Source: Nostoc sp. HK-01
GTDB lineage: Bacteria > Cyanobacteriota > Cyanobacteriia > Cyanobacteriales > Nostocaceae
Direction of reading: 5' to 3'
DNA length: 64,000 nucleotides
Assembly: GCA_003990705.1 (NCBI GenBank)
Contig: AP018318.1
Span: 558,001 to 622,000, forward strand
Part shown: one piece after another, positions 17,715-27,470 of the stretch
Layout of the letters: the number at the start of each line of letters is the position of its first letter
How positions within the stretch are numbered: the first letter of the stretch is position 1
Program-made: the position numbers and the translations under genes
Notes under the pieces: generated by a model
The model's input: only the letters and a program-made list of their open reading frames with translations
Databases searched by the model: none
What the model was told of the DNA's origin: nothing

Positions 17715-18032
17715 ATGCAAGACTCAAATTTACCAGGGACTGAGTTGCTAAAAACTGTATTAGAGCCTTTGTTACAAGACTTTCAATATTGGTTTACGCG
17801 ATCGCGCAACCTTTTAGAAACTGAGCAACTCTCATTTATGAGTCACCAAGAACAATCTGACCTGCTGTTACGAGTCAAGCAAGCACAAGCAGAATTAAAT
17901 ACAGCAAAAATGCTATTTACTGCCACTAATCAACAAGTCGGAATTGATATGACAACTTTAATGCCTTGGCATCAATTGGTTACGGAATGCTGGAAGGTAG
18001 CGATGCGTTTCCACCAAGAAAAAGAAAATTAA
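17715..18032 (+). CDS. DUF2605 family protein
   Basis: A 105-residue all-helical soluble protein of a family restricted to cyanobacteria. The pattern 'LLKTVLEPLLQDFQYWF.RSR.LLE', then 'QSDLLLRVKQAQAELNTA' and a C-terminal 'MPWHQLVTECWKVAMRF', is recognised as DUF2605. Function is unknown. In many cyanobacteria it neighbours a DUF2973 gene, as here, which hints at a shared role. Confidence 0.8.
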   Translation: MQDSNLPGTELLKTVLEPLLQDFQYWFTRSRNLLETEQLSFMSHQEQSDLLLRVKQAQAELNTAKMLFTATNQQVGIDMTTLMPWHQLVTECWKVAMRFHQEKEN

Positions 18033-18293
18033 AGTGTAGTGACTAATTGCCTCTAGCGATATATGACGAGATTCGCATAGATACTATATAATCCTTAATA
18101 AATTTTTTATTAACAAATAATGTATCCTATGCTACCGTAAATTGAATAGCCTTTGATAAATTTTTCCAATATTAATCAATAATAAACTCACCAAAAGTGC
18201 GTTAAACATTTACACCCGCTGAGATTCCTAGCATCAGCGAAGCTTTTCAGTATAAGGTTTTTAAACTTGCTGCTCCTGGAGGAAAACCATATT

Positions 18294-18608
18294 ATGTTGC
18301 ACCTACTCTACATTCTTGCTTTTACGATTCTTGCTTGTATCGCGGTTGCTAATTTAATTCGCAATCTAGTCATGTTTAGTTTTGACCGAGAACGAAATTA
18401 TCCAGTCAGATCTTCTGCAATGGGTAATCAAGGTTATCTTTCTGCCAAAAAATCAGTCCCCCATCCAGAATTGTTAGATAGCGCTGGCAATATTATTAAA
18501 GAACCACTGTTAGTTATGCGCTCAATTAACGTTGAAGATGCTAGACAACAGCTAGATGCTATTTACGAAGCTTCTCCCGGACACAAGAGTGAAAATCACG
18601 AAAAATAG
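18294..18608 (+). CDS. DUF2973 family protein
   Basis: A 104-residue cyanobacterial protein with one N-terminal membrane helix ('LLYILAFTILACIAVANLIRNLV'). A soluble tail follows, containing 'HPELLDSAGNIIKEPLLVMRSINVEDARQQLDAIYEASP', the recognisable DUF2973 signature. The start is ATG 18294, placed by a strong GGAGG ten bases upstream. It is paired with DUF2605 across 261 bp. Function unknown; probably membrane-anchored facing the cytosol. Confidence 0.82.
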   Translation: MLHLLYILAFTILACIAVANLIRNLVMFSFDRERNYPVRSSAMGNQGYLSAKKSVPHPELLDSAGNIIKEPLLVMRSINVEDARQQLDAIYEASPGHKSENHEK

Positions 18609-18676
18609 TAGATAAAGTATAAAGTCTCTAAGAAGAAAGATTTTATACTTCATCATTGATACTTGATTATTAAAGA

Positions 18677-20968
18677 TTACGCTTCGATAACTACCCGGAG
18701 ATTGCCACGTTTTTTAGCTACGCGGCAAGCCGTAGTATTACCAGAACGCTCAAATTCTAAATCTAGAATTGTCGTGCCAACGCGCAAATTGTGAAATGAC
18801 AGCTGATTAATCGACTCTGGTAAAGCGGGGTCGATAATTCGTAAGCAGTTATTTTGTGCGTCTGGTACTAAATTGACGATCATTTGCAGCAGTTGGAATA
18901 CGCTACCGGTAGCCCAAGCTTGGGGTGTACAAGCAACAGGATACTGTACAGGAGCATTGTCGCCATTGCGTTCGTAGCCGCAAAAAAGTTCTGGTGGACG
19001 TTGGTATGGCTGCTGACTCGTCATGTCGAAGATGCCTTGAAAAAGTTCCAAGGCTTGATCGATTAAACCAAGCGATCGCAAACCCATCGCAATCAAAGAG
19101 TTATCATGAGGCCACACCGAACCAATGTGATAACCCATCGGATTATACGCAGGCGATAAACTGCTTAAAGTCCGAATCCCCCAACCATTAAACATATCTG
19201 GTGCGCGTAACCTTTCGGCCACACTGTAAGCTTTTTCGGGGGTAAAGATGCCTAATTGTAAACAATGACCGGGGTTAGATGTAACACTATCGACCTGTTT
19301 ACCTTCACCATCCAAAGCCAAAGCGCAGAAATCTTGGTCTTCTATCCAAAAGTCACGATTAAAACGCATCTTGAGATTTCTGGCTTCTTCTTGCCAACGG
19401 TCTGCTAAATCAAGCCGCTTCTTCATTCTGGCAATTTCAGCTAGGCGAATCTTAGCAGAATAAACGTAAGCTTGGACTTCACACAAGGCAATTGACCCAT
19501 TAGCCAAATCTCCCTTACGATCAACAATACAATCACCTGAATCTTTCCAACCTTGATTCGTTAAACCACGTTTAGATTTACGATAGTAGCTAAGATAGCC
19601 AGTTGCTTGCAGATGAAAATCAATCCAGTCCATTGCAGCTATAGCATTTGGCCAAAGCTGTTCTAAGGTTTCGTGGTCATGAGTCCAAATGTAGTATTCT
19701 CCATACAGCATCAACCATAAAGGTGTCGCATCAACTGTACCGTAGTAAGGTGTATGGGGAATTTCTTGGCAACGAGCCATTTCCCCCAAACGTAATTCGT
19801 GGAGAATCTTGCCTGGTTCTTCTTCGCGCCATTCATCTTCAGTTTTACCTTGGTATGCTGCCAGTAGCAGCAAGGTTTCTTTAGCAATTTGCGAGTTTAA
19901 TATTAATGTTTGGGAAGCCGTAATGATGGAATCTCGACCAAACAACGTTGAAAACCAAGGTACACCAGCAGAAACAGTCTTGTACTTGCCAAAGGACTGG
20001 CGTAATAAGTACATATCTTGTTCCGCGCGGTCAATAATGTGATTGAGAATACTTTTATCTGAACTAATGCGGGTAATTTGTTGCACCCAATTTTGTTCTT
20101 CCATCAATTCTGCGGCTTTGGCCTGTCCTAGGGTAAAAGCCGCACTGACAGTAGAACTAGAGGTATTGTTAGTTAATAAATTGATGCGGTAGCCGATTTT
20201 GAGAGTTTCATGAGTTGCTAACTCTAACTGCCATACGGCCGTGTAACCTTTAAAGTAATCTGGTAGACGATGCTGAAATTGGATACGAGACTCCATTACT
20301 AAGCCATCCAGACCTTGATAGGCTAATGTTAAGAATTCGGCTTTGTGGGTCTCAGCATGAAGTGATACAGAACCACCACTATCACCATTCCAGGTGGTTC
20401 CATCTTCGGGTTTGGGTTCTACTAAACGGAGAAGTTTACCTCGATTATCTCGGCCATAACCCCGCACTTCAAACAAATCGACAAAATCTGCGTCAAAGCT
20501 AATACTGAGTTCAAAACTGACAGTAGTGGTGCTGTAGTTTGATATTTCGATTTCTTCAAATAGTGCGCCATTGAGGACAATTTCACGGCGAATACCGATG
20601 TTATCAGCTTTGAGGCGATCGTCAATTCTGGGGTTAGTACACAAAACAGAAAGAGAAAATCCTTTTTCCGCAGTGCTGCCCAGGAGTATAGGCGATCGCC
20701 CTTCAATTTGCAATTCCAAACGGTTGAGAAATCGCGTATCACAACAAAACAATCCCATACTGGGGTTGCCTTCATTCAGAGAACAGCCAGAAATGTTCCC
20801 TATCGTATCTGTAACTAGGAATAAATCATCATCTTTTACCGTCAGCGTTGGTTGTGGTCTTTCACTCACAACACGAGGCCACTCTGGCATAGGTAACTGT
20901 TCTGCTGGAATAAAAGTCTTTCCGTCTAATGAAATTTTTTCTTGGGTGATTAGCAAATCCGGTGTCAT
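18677..20968 (-). CDS. Amylo-alpha-1,6-glucosidase / glycogen-debranching-type enzyme
   Basis: A 763-residue cytosolic glycoside hydrolase. The N-terminal beta-rich domain (GDE_N-like, about residues 40-240, 'GLFCCDTRFLNRLELQIEGR') is followed by an (alpha/alpha)6 barrel (about 310-700). The barrel carries 'AGVPWFSTLFGRDSIITASQTLIL', 'TVDATPLWLMLYGEYY', 'GWKDSGDCIV', and 'GYHIGSVWPHDNSLIAMGL' with likely acid catalysts among the Asp/Glu residues. This family trims alpha-1,6 branches or related glucans. It is not the GlgX-type debranching enzyme. It is monocistronic, facing a long spacer. Confidence 0.86.
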   Translation of the reverse strand: MTPDLLITQEKISLDGKTFIPAEQLPMPEWPRVVSERPQPTLTVKDDDLFLVTDTIGNISGCSLNEGNPSMGLFCCDTRFLNRLELQIEGRSPILLGSTAEKGFSLSVLCTNPRIDDRLKADNIGIRREIVLNGALFEEIEISNYSTTTVSFELSISFDADFVDLFEVRGYGRDNRGKLLRLVEPKPEDGTTWNGDSGGSVSLHAETHKAEFLTLAYQGLDGLVMESRIQFQHRLPDYFKGYTAVWQLELATHETLKIGYRINLLTNNTSSSTVSAAFTLGQAKAAELMEEQNWVQQITRISSDKSILNHIIDRAEQDMYLLRQSFGKYKTVSAGVPWFSTLFGRDSIITASQTLILNSQIAKETLLLLAAYQGKTEDEWREEEPGKILHELRLGEMARCQEIPHTPYYGTVDATPLWLMLYGEYYIWTHDHETLEQLWPNAIAAMDWIDFHLQATGYLSYYRKSKRGLTNQGWKDSGDCIVDRKGDLANGSIALCEVQAYVYSAKIRLAEIARMKKRLDLADRWQEEARNLKMRFNRDFWIEDQDFCALALDGEGKQVDSVTSNPGHCLQLGIFTPEKAYSVAERLRAPDMFNGWGIRTLSSLSPAYNPMGYHIGSVWPHDNSLIAMGLRSLGLIDQALELFQGIFDMTSQQPYQRPPELFCGYERNGDNAPVQYPVACTPQAWATGSVFQLLQMIVNLVPDAQNNCLRIIDPALPESINQLSFHNLRVGTTILDLEFERSGNTTACRVAKKRGNLRVVIEA

Positions 20969-21988
20969 CAGCCAAAATTCCGTATACAGGGCTATGTTGT
21001 CGTAATTAGAGTAACTTTGATGAATTCAACAGCAGTAAAATCCAAGCAAAAAAATACTGCTCAGAAATGGAAAAAAGACGTTATGGAAAACTTATGAGAC
21101 AAAATTTACATAACAAATCTTTATAAATTTATATTGTCTTGGGTGAAAGTCAAGGCTGATAATAAAGGATTTTTACTGATATTAAATCAACCCTGGTATA
21201 TACTCTCGCTTTACTCGCTGTTTCTTCTATTTTGAAGACCAAGCTACAGAATTGAAGAAGAATACAGAACTCAGAACTCAGGCAGAGCCAGTCCCGTGGG
21301 CAAACTTGAGCCAACGTCCGTACAGAATCAATATCTGGGGAAAAAGACACGCTACTGTTGAAACAAAACTAAATATGTAGATTTATTGGGCGTATTAACA
21401 CAAAAGTCAATTTTGGATTTTGTAAGAGCGTAGACTTTGCCTTCCCGCAGGGTATGTCCGTTCGCCCATACCACTCCTGATTTCTGTTTTGATAAACTTT
21501 CAGTTAACGAAAGAGCAGATCTGACCGAGAATGTATATTGAGCGTAGTAGCTGAGGATTTAAATCATCCCAATGGGCAAAATGTAGATCAAGAAACAACA
21601 TTTCAGTGAAGACCACAGCATCTTTAGTGTATGGCTATGTCACGTCCGTGCCTAACTACGCTAAGATGCCCACGGAATTGATAACCGTTATTGGTCTTGC
21701 CTGTATTCTAGACCGGGATATTTGTCAAGAAAACTACAGACACTCCTCCGACAGTTAGGCAAAGTAACTTGCCATCTGAAGAGTAAAAGCTGAAAAATAC
21801 ACAAAAAAAGTGTTTTGACTTTTAGCAACGTGGAGTGAAAACAAATTGCTGCGACTACCTTTTAACAGCGCTGTTTAGGATTCTTTACATAATGCAAGGT
21901 CTGGTCTAGTTTGAGAGTTCATTGTAATTTGTACAATGCATCTGTGACGTGGATTTTTTCTGTGAAAGTGGCTCCTTAAACAATATTC
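20969..21988. other. One-kilobase divergent spacer with a candidate structured RNA
   Basis: No credible protein gene occurs between the debranching enzyme and the histidine kinase; the 66-codon minus frame at 21150-21350 has no family features. The stretch holds a decayed palindromic repeat near 21428-21470 (gcgtagactttgccttcccgc) and the nested stems described at 21609-21698. Confidence 0.6.
21609..21698 (+). ncRNA. Candidate structured RNA with nested stems and possible pseudoknot
   Basis: Outer stem AAGACCA (21609-21615) pairs with TGGTCTT (21692-21698). An inner stem GCATCTT(T)AG (21618-21627) pairs with CTAAGATGC (21661-21669). The inner loop's TCCGTG (21645-21650) is complementary to CACGGA (21671-21676), which would make an H-type pseudoknot. 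It lies in a long spacer about 290 bp before the histidine kinase start. I do not recognise an RNA family; pairing could also be chance, and the strand is assumed. Confidence 0.35.
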
Positions 21989-23995
21989 ATGAGCATTTCG
22001 ACTTCCGTGCTGAGTGATCTGCTACAGTTCATTCCTTACCTGCGGCCCCAGCTATATTTCAAAGCTTCACTAACCGCCCTCTCCCACGCGATGGAAGATC
22101 AAGTTTTGGCGGCAACTTTAGACAGGCCTTTGGTAATTGCCAGCTTTCAACGAGAGCGCTTTTATCGCCAAGAAGCTCATCGGTATCAAAGACTGGCGCA
22201 ACGCAGTAATCAAATATACGTTTTATCTGCACCAGAAACGGACTTTGCCAATAGCTCAGAATACTATGAAAAAGTTGCCTTTGAACCGGATGATGCTTTA
22301 ACTCAAGAGTGGCACTTAGTAGTGATTGCTGATAATTATGCTACTTGCCTGGTATGTCGAGAAAGCCTGGGTTCCATTGCCAAAAATCAACAAGTACCAG
22401 AGTTTAGTTCAGGCCTCGATATAGATACAGCACGCAGGTTTGAGGGAGTTTGGACATCGGAGAGAGGAGTCAGCATTAAAGCTGCACAATTGTTATTAGA
22501 CAGGATTATAGTTTATCGACCAGATTTAGCAAAAAAAATTAAGGAGGCACGCCAACGATTTGGGATTGGGGAGCCAAGAACTTATTCGCAAATCGGACAA
22601 CCCGAATTTGCTTGTGATATCGATACAGACCCATTTGTGCAGCGATTGGTAACTTATTTGCAAGCTAGTCAGTATAAATTGCACAAAGCTTATCGCTCAA
22701 TTATTGCCCAAGCCCGCAAAGAACGTTTAATTAATTCTATTAGTACGGCAATTAGGCGATCGCTTGATCCCCATGAAGTATTGCAAATCGCCGCCCAAGA
22801 ATTAGGGCAACACTTAGGGGCAAGTCGTTGTTTAATTTACCGCGCTCAAGCTACAGAAGCCCAAGCCACGATTGAACATGAATTTTTGACAGCTGACGTT
22901 TTATCTGTGTATGGGCAAACCTGGGATTTAGATAATAATCTGTTATTTCAGGAAGTTGTGCAGCAAGGTGAGGGTGTTTGTGTGGCTGACACCCTGAACG
23001 ACTTGCGGATCAGTACTTCCACAGCCCTTTCCTTAATTGCCAAAAAATTTAGTATTCGTTCTTGGTTGATGGAACCAGTGTTATCTCAAGGACGATTGCT
23101 AGGGATTGTTGAATTACACTATTGCAGTGTACCACCCCATCAGTGGCAACCAGGGGAATTTGATTTGGTCAAAGCGATCGCCACGCAAATCGGAGCCGCC
23201 TTAATTCAAGCCGAAGCCTACGCCAACCTCGAAGAACTCAACCAACAACTAGAAGCCCTTGATCGTACCCGCAGTAACTTAATCGCTATTACCGGACATG
23301 AACTGCGTACCCCCTTATCTACCATTCAAGTATGCTTAGAAAGCCTCGCCAGCGAGCCGGATATGCCCTTGGAATTACAGCAGGTAATGTTAAATACAGC
23401 CCTGACCGATTCCGAACGGATGCGGAAACTAGTCCAGGATTTTCTCACTCTATCTAACTTAGAAAGCGGCCGTGTGGAATGGCACCCCGAATCACTCACT
23501 TTACAAGAGTGTGTGGATTTAGCACTCAGCCGCATTCGTACCCGCCCCACAATGGAAAATCCTCCCAAAATCAAGGCAGAAATTCCCGATAACCTGCCCT
23601 TAGTCAAAGCTGATGGTGATTGGCTAGTGGAAGTATTGGCAAAACTCATCGACAACGCCTGCAAATTTACGCCATCTGAGGGGGAAATTTCCCTTTATGC
23701 CATCCAAAACGACAATCAGATGCTGGAAGTCACTGTGGCGGATACAGGGCGTGGTATTGAGCCAAATCGTTTGGAAGTAGTATTTGACCGCTTTTATCAA
23801 GAAGAAGGGGCGTTACGGCGTACCACTGGCGGCACAGGTTTGGGTCTAGCTATTTGTCGGCAAATTGTCAATGGTTGGGGTGGTGAAATTTGGGCAGAGT
23901 CTAAAGGTAAAGACCAAGGTAGCCAGTTTCATTTCACTATTCCCATTGTTTTGGGTAGCCAGGAAGAGAAGCGGACAAAGGTGAAGAGTAAATAG
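21989..23995 (+). CDS. Sensor histidine kinase with DICT and GAF domains
   Basis: A 668-residue soluble hybrid sensor. Residues 1-190 form a DICT sensory domain (cyanobacterial, linked with GAF and kinase modules), about 250-410 a GAF domain, then HisKA with H437 in 'GHELRTPLSTIQ', and HATPase_c with N-box 'LIDNACKFTP', 'DTGRGI' and 'TGGTGLGLAI'. No membrane helix, so it senses a cytosolic cue such as light through a bound bilin or redox state. The GAF has no obvious bilin Cys in a canonical position. No response regulator is adjacent. The stop codon overlaps the first unit of a heptamer repeat. Confidence 0.9.
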   Translation: MSISTSVLSDLLQFIPYLRPQLYFKASLTALSHAMEDQVLAATLDRPLVIASFQRERFYRQEAHRYQRLAQRSNQIYVLSAPETDFANSSEYYEKVAFEPDDALTQEWHLVVIADNYATCLVCRESLGSIAKNQQVPEFSSGLDIDTARRFEGVWTSERGVSIKAAQLLLDRIIVYRPDLAKKIKEARQRFGIGEPRTYSQIGQPEFACDIDTDPFVQRLVTYLQASQYKLHKAYRSIIAQARKERLINSISTAIRRSLDPHEVLQIAAQELGQHLGASRCLIYRAQATEAQATIEHEFLTADVLSVYGQTWDLDNNLLFQEVVQQGEGVCVADTLNDLRISTSTALSLIAKKFSIRSWLMEPVLSQGRLLGIVELHYCSVPPHQWQPGEFDLVKAIATQIGAALIQAEAYANLEELNQQLEALDRTRSNLIAITGHELRTPLSTIQVCLESLASEPDMPLELQQVMLNTALTDSERMRKLVQDFLTLSNLESGRVEWHPESLTLQECVDLALSRIRTRPTMENPPKIKAEIPDNLPLVKADGDWLVEVLAKLIDNACKFTPSEGEISLYAIQNDNQMLEVTVADTGRGIEPNRLEVVFDRFYQEEGALRRTTGGTGLGLAICRQIVNGWGGEIWAESKGKDQGSQFHFTIPIVLGSQEEKRTKVKSK

Positions 23996-24059
23996 TCATT
24001 TGTCAATAGTCATTTGTCAATAGTTATGAAAAATAACAAATAACCAATGACGAATGACA
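23994..24059. repeat. Heptamer repeats in inverted arrangement
   Basis: AGTCATT and TGTCAAT alternate twice, then AGTTATG. Complementary units follow (ataaccaatgacgaatgac), so the block can fold into a hairpin. It starts at the stop codon of the histidine kinase gene. Confidence 0.75.
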
Positions 24060-24144
24060 AACAACTGTTACAGACTATGACGCGATCGCAATATGATCGT
24101 AATGGCGGTGTTACGATGCCCTAAAAACCTTGAGAGAATGCTCT

Positions 24145-24564
24145 ATGGCAGAAACACTTTCTGGAAAAACCCCACTGTTCGCTGGTAGTACTGGCGGCTT
24201 GCTCACCAAAGCAAAAGAGGAAGAAAAGTACGCTATCACTTGGACTAGCCCCAAGGCACAGGTATTTGAATTACCTACAGGTGGCGCTGCTACTATGAAC
24301 CAAGGCGAAAACTTGCTTTACTTGGCTCGTAAAGAATACGGCATTGCTTTGGGCGGTCAACTCCGCAAGTTCAAAATCACAGACTACAAAATCTACCGGA
24401 TTTTGCCTAATGGAGAAACCACCTTCATTCACCCAGCAGATGGTGTCTTCCCTGAAAAAGTTAACCCAGGCCGTGAGAAAGTACGTCACGTACCCCGTCG
24501 CATTGGCCAAAACCCCAGCCCCTCAGCACTCAAGTTCAGCGGTAAACAAACCTACGATGCCTAG
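24145..24564 (+). CDS. psaD: Photosystem I subunit II (PsaD)
   Basis: A 139-residue extrinsic stromal-side subunit of photosystem I that binds ferredoxin and anchors PsaC and PsaE. The family sequence is evident from '[20 protein letters not shown]', '[29 protein letters not shown]' and the basic '[22 protein letters not shown]'. ATG 24145 (GAGAG upstream) gives the normal length; an in-frame start five codons earlier is not needed. trpE follows on the same strand after 138 bp, an arrangement known from other cyanobacteria. Confidence 0.98.
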   Translation: MAETLSGKTPLFAGSTGGLLTKAKEEEKYAITWTSPKAQVFELPTGGAATMNQGENLLYLARKEYGIALGGQLRKFKITDYKIYRILPNGETTFIHPADGVFPEKVNPGREKVRHVPRRIGQNPSPSALKFSGKQTYDA

Positions 24565-24597
24565 AACATAGGTAAATTCAGGGACTGGGTAAGAAAA

Positions 24598-24625
24598 AGT
24601 ATAAAGTGTGAAGTGTAAAGCATGA
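24598..24625. repeat. Heptamer tandem repeat
   Basis: The units AGTATAA, AGTGTGA, AGTGTAA and AGCATGA lie in the psaD-trpE spacer, of the same type as 2745-2772. Confidence 0.7.
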
Positions 24626-24702
24626 AATTAATTTTATGCCTTAGCCTTGATGCGGAAATCTTTATCCTGCCCAGTCCCCAATCGTCCATTCCATAACAGT
24701 TT

Positions 24703-26220
24703 ATGATTTTTCCCGATTTCTCTGATTTTTCTCAATTAGCTTCGCAAGGTAACTTTGTCCCGGTGTATCAAGAATGGGTAGCAGATTTAGATACACCAGT
24801 CTCTGCATGGTACAAAGTTTGTGCTGGACAGCCCTACAGCTTTTTGTTGGAATCGGTGGAAGGCGGTGAAAAAATCGGACGCTATAGTTTTGTCGGTTGC
24901 GATCCGTTGTGGGTGTTAGAAGCCAGAGGAGAAACAACAACCCAAACACACCGAGATGGTTCGCAAGTTGTGTTTGCTGGTGATCCGTTTACGGCTTTAG
25001 CCCAATGTCTTGAGCCTTATCAGCCCATCAAGTTACCCCAATTACCGCCAGGAATTGGAGGATTATTTGGGTTTTGGGGTTATGAATTGATTCGCTGGAT
25101 TGAACCGCGTGTCCCCGTCCATCCCCAAGATGAGCGCAATATCCCCGATGGTTTATGGATGCAGGTAGACCAATTAATTATTTTTGACCAAGTAAAGCGG
25201 AAAATTTGGGCGATCGCATATTCTGATTTACGTGACCCGAATGTAGATTTGCAAGCAGCGTATCAAACAGCCTGCGATCGCGTTACTAATTTGGTCAGTA
25301 AGTTGTCTCTACCAGTGTCGCCGCAAAAAACAATCCTGGAATGGACACCTCCCGGTAATCAAAAAGCAGAAAACACCGAATTAGAGTACACCAGCAACTT
25401 CACCCGCCCAGAATTCTGCGCCAGCGTCCAAAAGGCCAAAGACTACATCAAAGCAGGTGATATCTTCCAAGTTGTTATTTCCCAGCGACTCTCTACAGAA
25501 TACACAGGCGACCCTTTTGCCCTTTACCGTTCGCTGCGGCAAATTAATCCTTCGCCTTACATGGCTTATTTCCACTTCCAAGATTGGCAAATTATTGGCT
25601 CCAGTCCCGAAGTTATGGTGAAAGCCGAACGTGACCCAGATGAGGGCATTATCGCCACAGTCCGCCCCATTGCAGGCACACGTCCACGAGGTAAAACCAC
25701 CAAAACAGATGCGGCCTTTGCCGAAGATTTACTCCAAGACCCCAAGGAAATTGCCGAACACGTCATGCTAGTTGACTTAGGACGAAATGATTTGGGGCGA
25801 GTTTGTCAAAGCGGTAGTGTTCAAGTTGATGAATTGATGGTAGTTGAGCGCTACTCTCATGTGATGCACATCGTGAGCAATGTGGTAGGTAAATTAGCCC
25901 CAAATAAAACTGCTTGGGATTTACTCAAAGCTTGCTTCCCCGCAGGGACTGTTAGCGGCGCACCCAAAATTCGGGCAATGGAAATTATTAACGAATTAGA
26001 ACCGAGTCGCCGCGGGGTTTATTCTGGCGTGTATGGCTATTACGATTTTGAGGGACAATTAAATAGTGCGATCGCAATTCGCACAATGGTATTACGAGAC
26101 AACATTGTTAGTGTTCAAGCTGGTGCAGGTTTGGTAGCTGATTCTGAACCCGAAAAAGAATATGAAGAGACACTAAATAAAGCTAGAGGTCTATTAGTCG
26201 CCATTCGCTGTTTGCGTTAA
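24703..26220 (+). CDS. trpE: Anthranilate synthase component I
   Basis: A 505-residue enzyme converting chorismate and ammonia or glutamine nitrogen to anthranilate, the first step of tryptophan synthesis; it works with TrpG, which is not in the window. Chorismate-binding features are 'GDIFQVVISQRLSTEY', 'IIGSSPEVMVK', 'VRPIAGTRPRG', 'MLVDLGRNDLGRV' and 'CFPAGTVSGAPKIRAMEII'. The N-terminal domain includes the 'LESVEGGEKIGRYSFVG' stretch containing the LLES-type Trp-feedback element. It probably has its own promoter in the 138-bp spacer behind psaD. Confidence 0.96.
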   Translation: MIFPDFSDFSQLASQGNFVPVYQEWVADLDTPVSAWYKVCAGQPYSFLLESVEGGEKIGRYSFVGCDPLWVLEARGETTTQTHRDGSQVVFAGDPFTALAQCLEPYQPIKLPQLPPGIGGLFGFWGYELIRWIEPRVPVHPQDERNIPDGLWMQVDQLIIFDQVKRKIWAIAYSDLRDPNVDLQAAYQTACDRVTNLVSKLSLPVSPQKTILEWTPPGNQKAENTELEYTSNFTRPEFCASVQKAKDYIKAGDIFQVVISQRLSTEYTGDPFALYRSLRQINPSPYMAYFHFQDWQIIGSSPEVMVKAERDPDEGIIATVRPIAGTRPRGKTTKTDAAFAEDLLQDPKEIAEHVMLVDLGRNDLGRVCQSGSVQVDELMVVERYSHVMHIVSNVVGKLAPNKTAWDLLKACFPAGTVSGAPKIRAMEIINELEPSRRGVYSGVYGYYDFEGQLNSAIAIRTMVLRDNIVSVQAGAGLVADSEPEKEYEETLNKARGLLVAIRCLR

Positions 26221-26554
26221 AGAAATTTGACGGAAATATAAACAATCCTGAGAACTAACTAGTAGGGACGTAGGCTTGTACTCCACCGGGAGTACGGCTG
26301 TTTACCCCTGCATAGATTTGTTCAAAAATCAAATCGGACTGTTATATCTCTCATATAAAGAGGAACTATCAAGCAACAACTGAGAACTTATTGTAGTTTT
26401 GTAACGATTTTGTTATATTTCTTTACAGAGGGTAATTAAATGCGCTCAAGTATTTTGCCTCAGACTTTAATTGCAAAGTCGGTTCAGGTGTACAGTTATT
26501 GACCAATTTCAACTACATCAAGTTAGATAAATGATCATTTGGAAGGCGGGCTGT
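26221..26554. other. Spacer with small hairpin and dispersed-repeat fragment
   Basis: GTACTCC (26278-26284) and GGAGTAC (26289-26295) form a short perfect stem soon after trpE. The stretch 26318-26345 (ttcaaaaatcaaatcggac) matches 48323-48350 and belongs to a dispersed family. No gene seen. Confidence 0.55.
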
Positions 26555-27139
26555 ATGGATGCTGATGAACTTCTCAGACGCTATCAGACAGGAGAGAGAA
26601 ATTTCACTCAGATTTGCCTGCATTCAGTAAATCTTAGTGAGGTGTGTTTAGCTGGGATTAATTTGGATAGCGCCAGCTTGGTAAACGTTACCTTCTCTCA
26701 TTCCAACCTGAGTGGAGCCAACCTCATTGCAGCAAATTTGGCAGCATCATGTCTGTGGAGAACTAATCTTAGTGGTGCGAACCTAATTTGGACAAACTTA
26801 AAAGCTGCTAACTTAATTCGTGCCAATCTGAGTAACGTAGACTTACATAAAGCGTCTCTACAGAAATCAGACCTACGTTTAGCAGATTTATGCAATGCTG
26901 ACCTCAGTGGTGCAGACTTAAGTGGTGCAGATTTGAGCTACGCCAACCTGAGTGGTGCTAACCTAGCAGGAGCAAATCTCAACGGTGCAAACCTCACTGG
27001 AGCCAACTTGAACAAAGCAGATTTAAGCTACACCAGTCTCAAGAAAACCATTTTGTTCAAAGCTGATCTCAGTAATGTAGATTTTTCACAAGTAAGCTTG
27101 AAAACAGTTAATTTGGATGACATACTTGTGGCTCAATAG
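26555..27139 (+). CDS. Pentapeptide-repeat protein
   Basis: A 194-residue protein made of about 25-30 pentapeptide repeats of the form A(N/D)LXX, most regular from 'LSGANLIAANL' to 'LSGADLSYANLSGANLAGANLNG'. It begins with the common cyanobacterial cap 'MDADELLRRYQTGERNF'. The fold is a right-handed quadrilateral beta-helix. No signal peptide, so cytosolic. Function of such proteins is generally unknown. The ATG at 26555 gives the conserved start; an ATG eight codons upstream is possible. Two HIP1 sites follow its stop. Confidence 0.9.
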   Translation: MDADELLRRYQTGERNFTQICLHSVNLSEVCLAGINLDSASLVNVTFSHSNLSGANLIAANLAASCLWRTNLSGANLIWTNLKAANLIRANLSNVDLHKASLQKSDLRLADLCNADLSGADLSGADLSYANLSGANLAGANLNGANLTGANLNKADLSYTSLKKTILFKADLSNVDFSQVSLKTVNLDDILVAQ

Positions 27140-27470
27140 TGCCTGAAATAGCCAACTATTAATCTATATGAAAAGAAGCGATCGCTTTCTCTTTGATGAA
27201 GCGATCGCCTGAATTGTATACTGGCAGATACGAAAATATTTGAAAAAGTACACAGAAAATTCAGTATCTTTTGATAACTCAGAACAGAAAGGTTATTTAC
27301 TGACTCTGAAACAGTAGTGAGTAGCGAAATTGTAGCTTGTAAATCGATATTGATAGATGCGCCCTTGATATAGGCATCAAGTTATTAACTTATAACGATT
27401 GGAAACATGGTTGTGACGAATTGAAGCCTCAAAAGCTTATTAATCAAGCTGTTAACAATCCAAAAGGCTA
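27140..27470. other. Spacer with paired HIP1 octamers
   Basis: Two GCGATCGC sites in 'gaagcgatcgc' direct repeats lie at about 27176-27208; each is itself palindromic. Otherwise AT-rich with no gene. Confidence 0.55.

Noticed and set aside
21609-21698. 6S RNA, SRP RNA or RNase P RNA
   Set aside because: None of the conserved segments of these RNAs that I know is present in the spacer.
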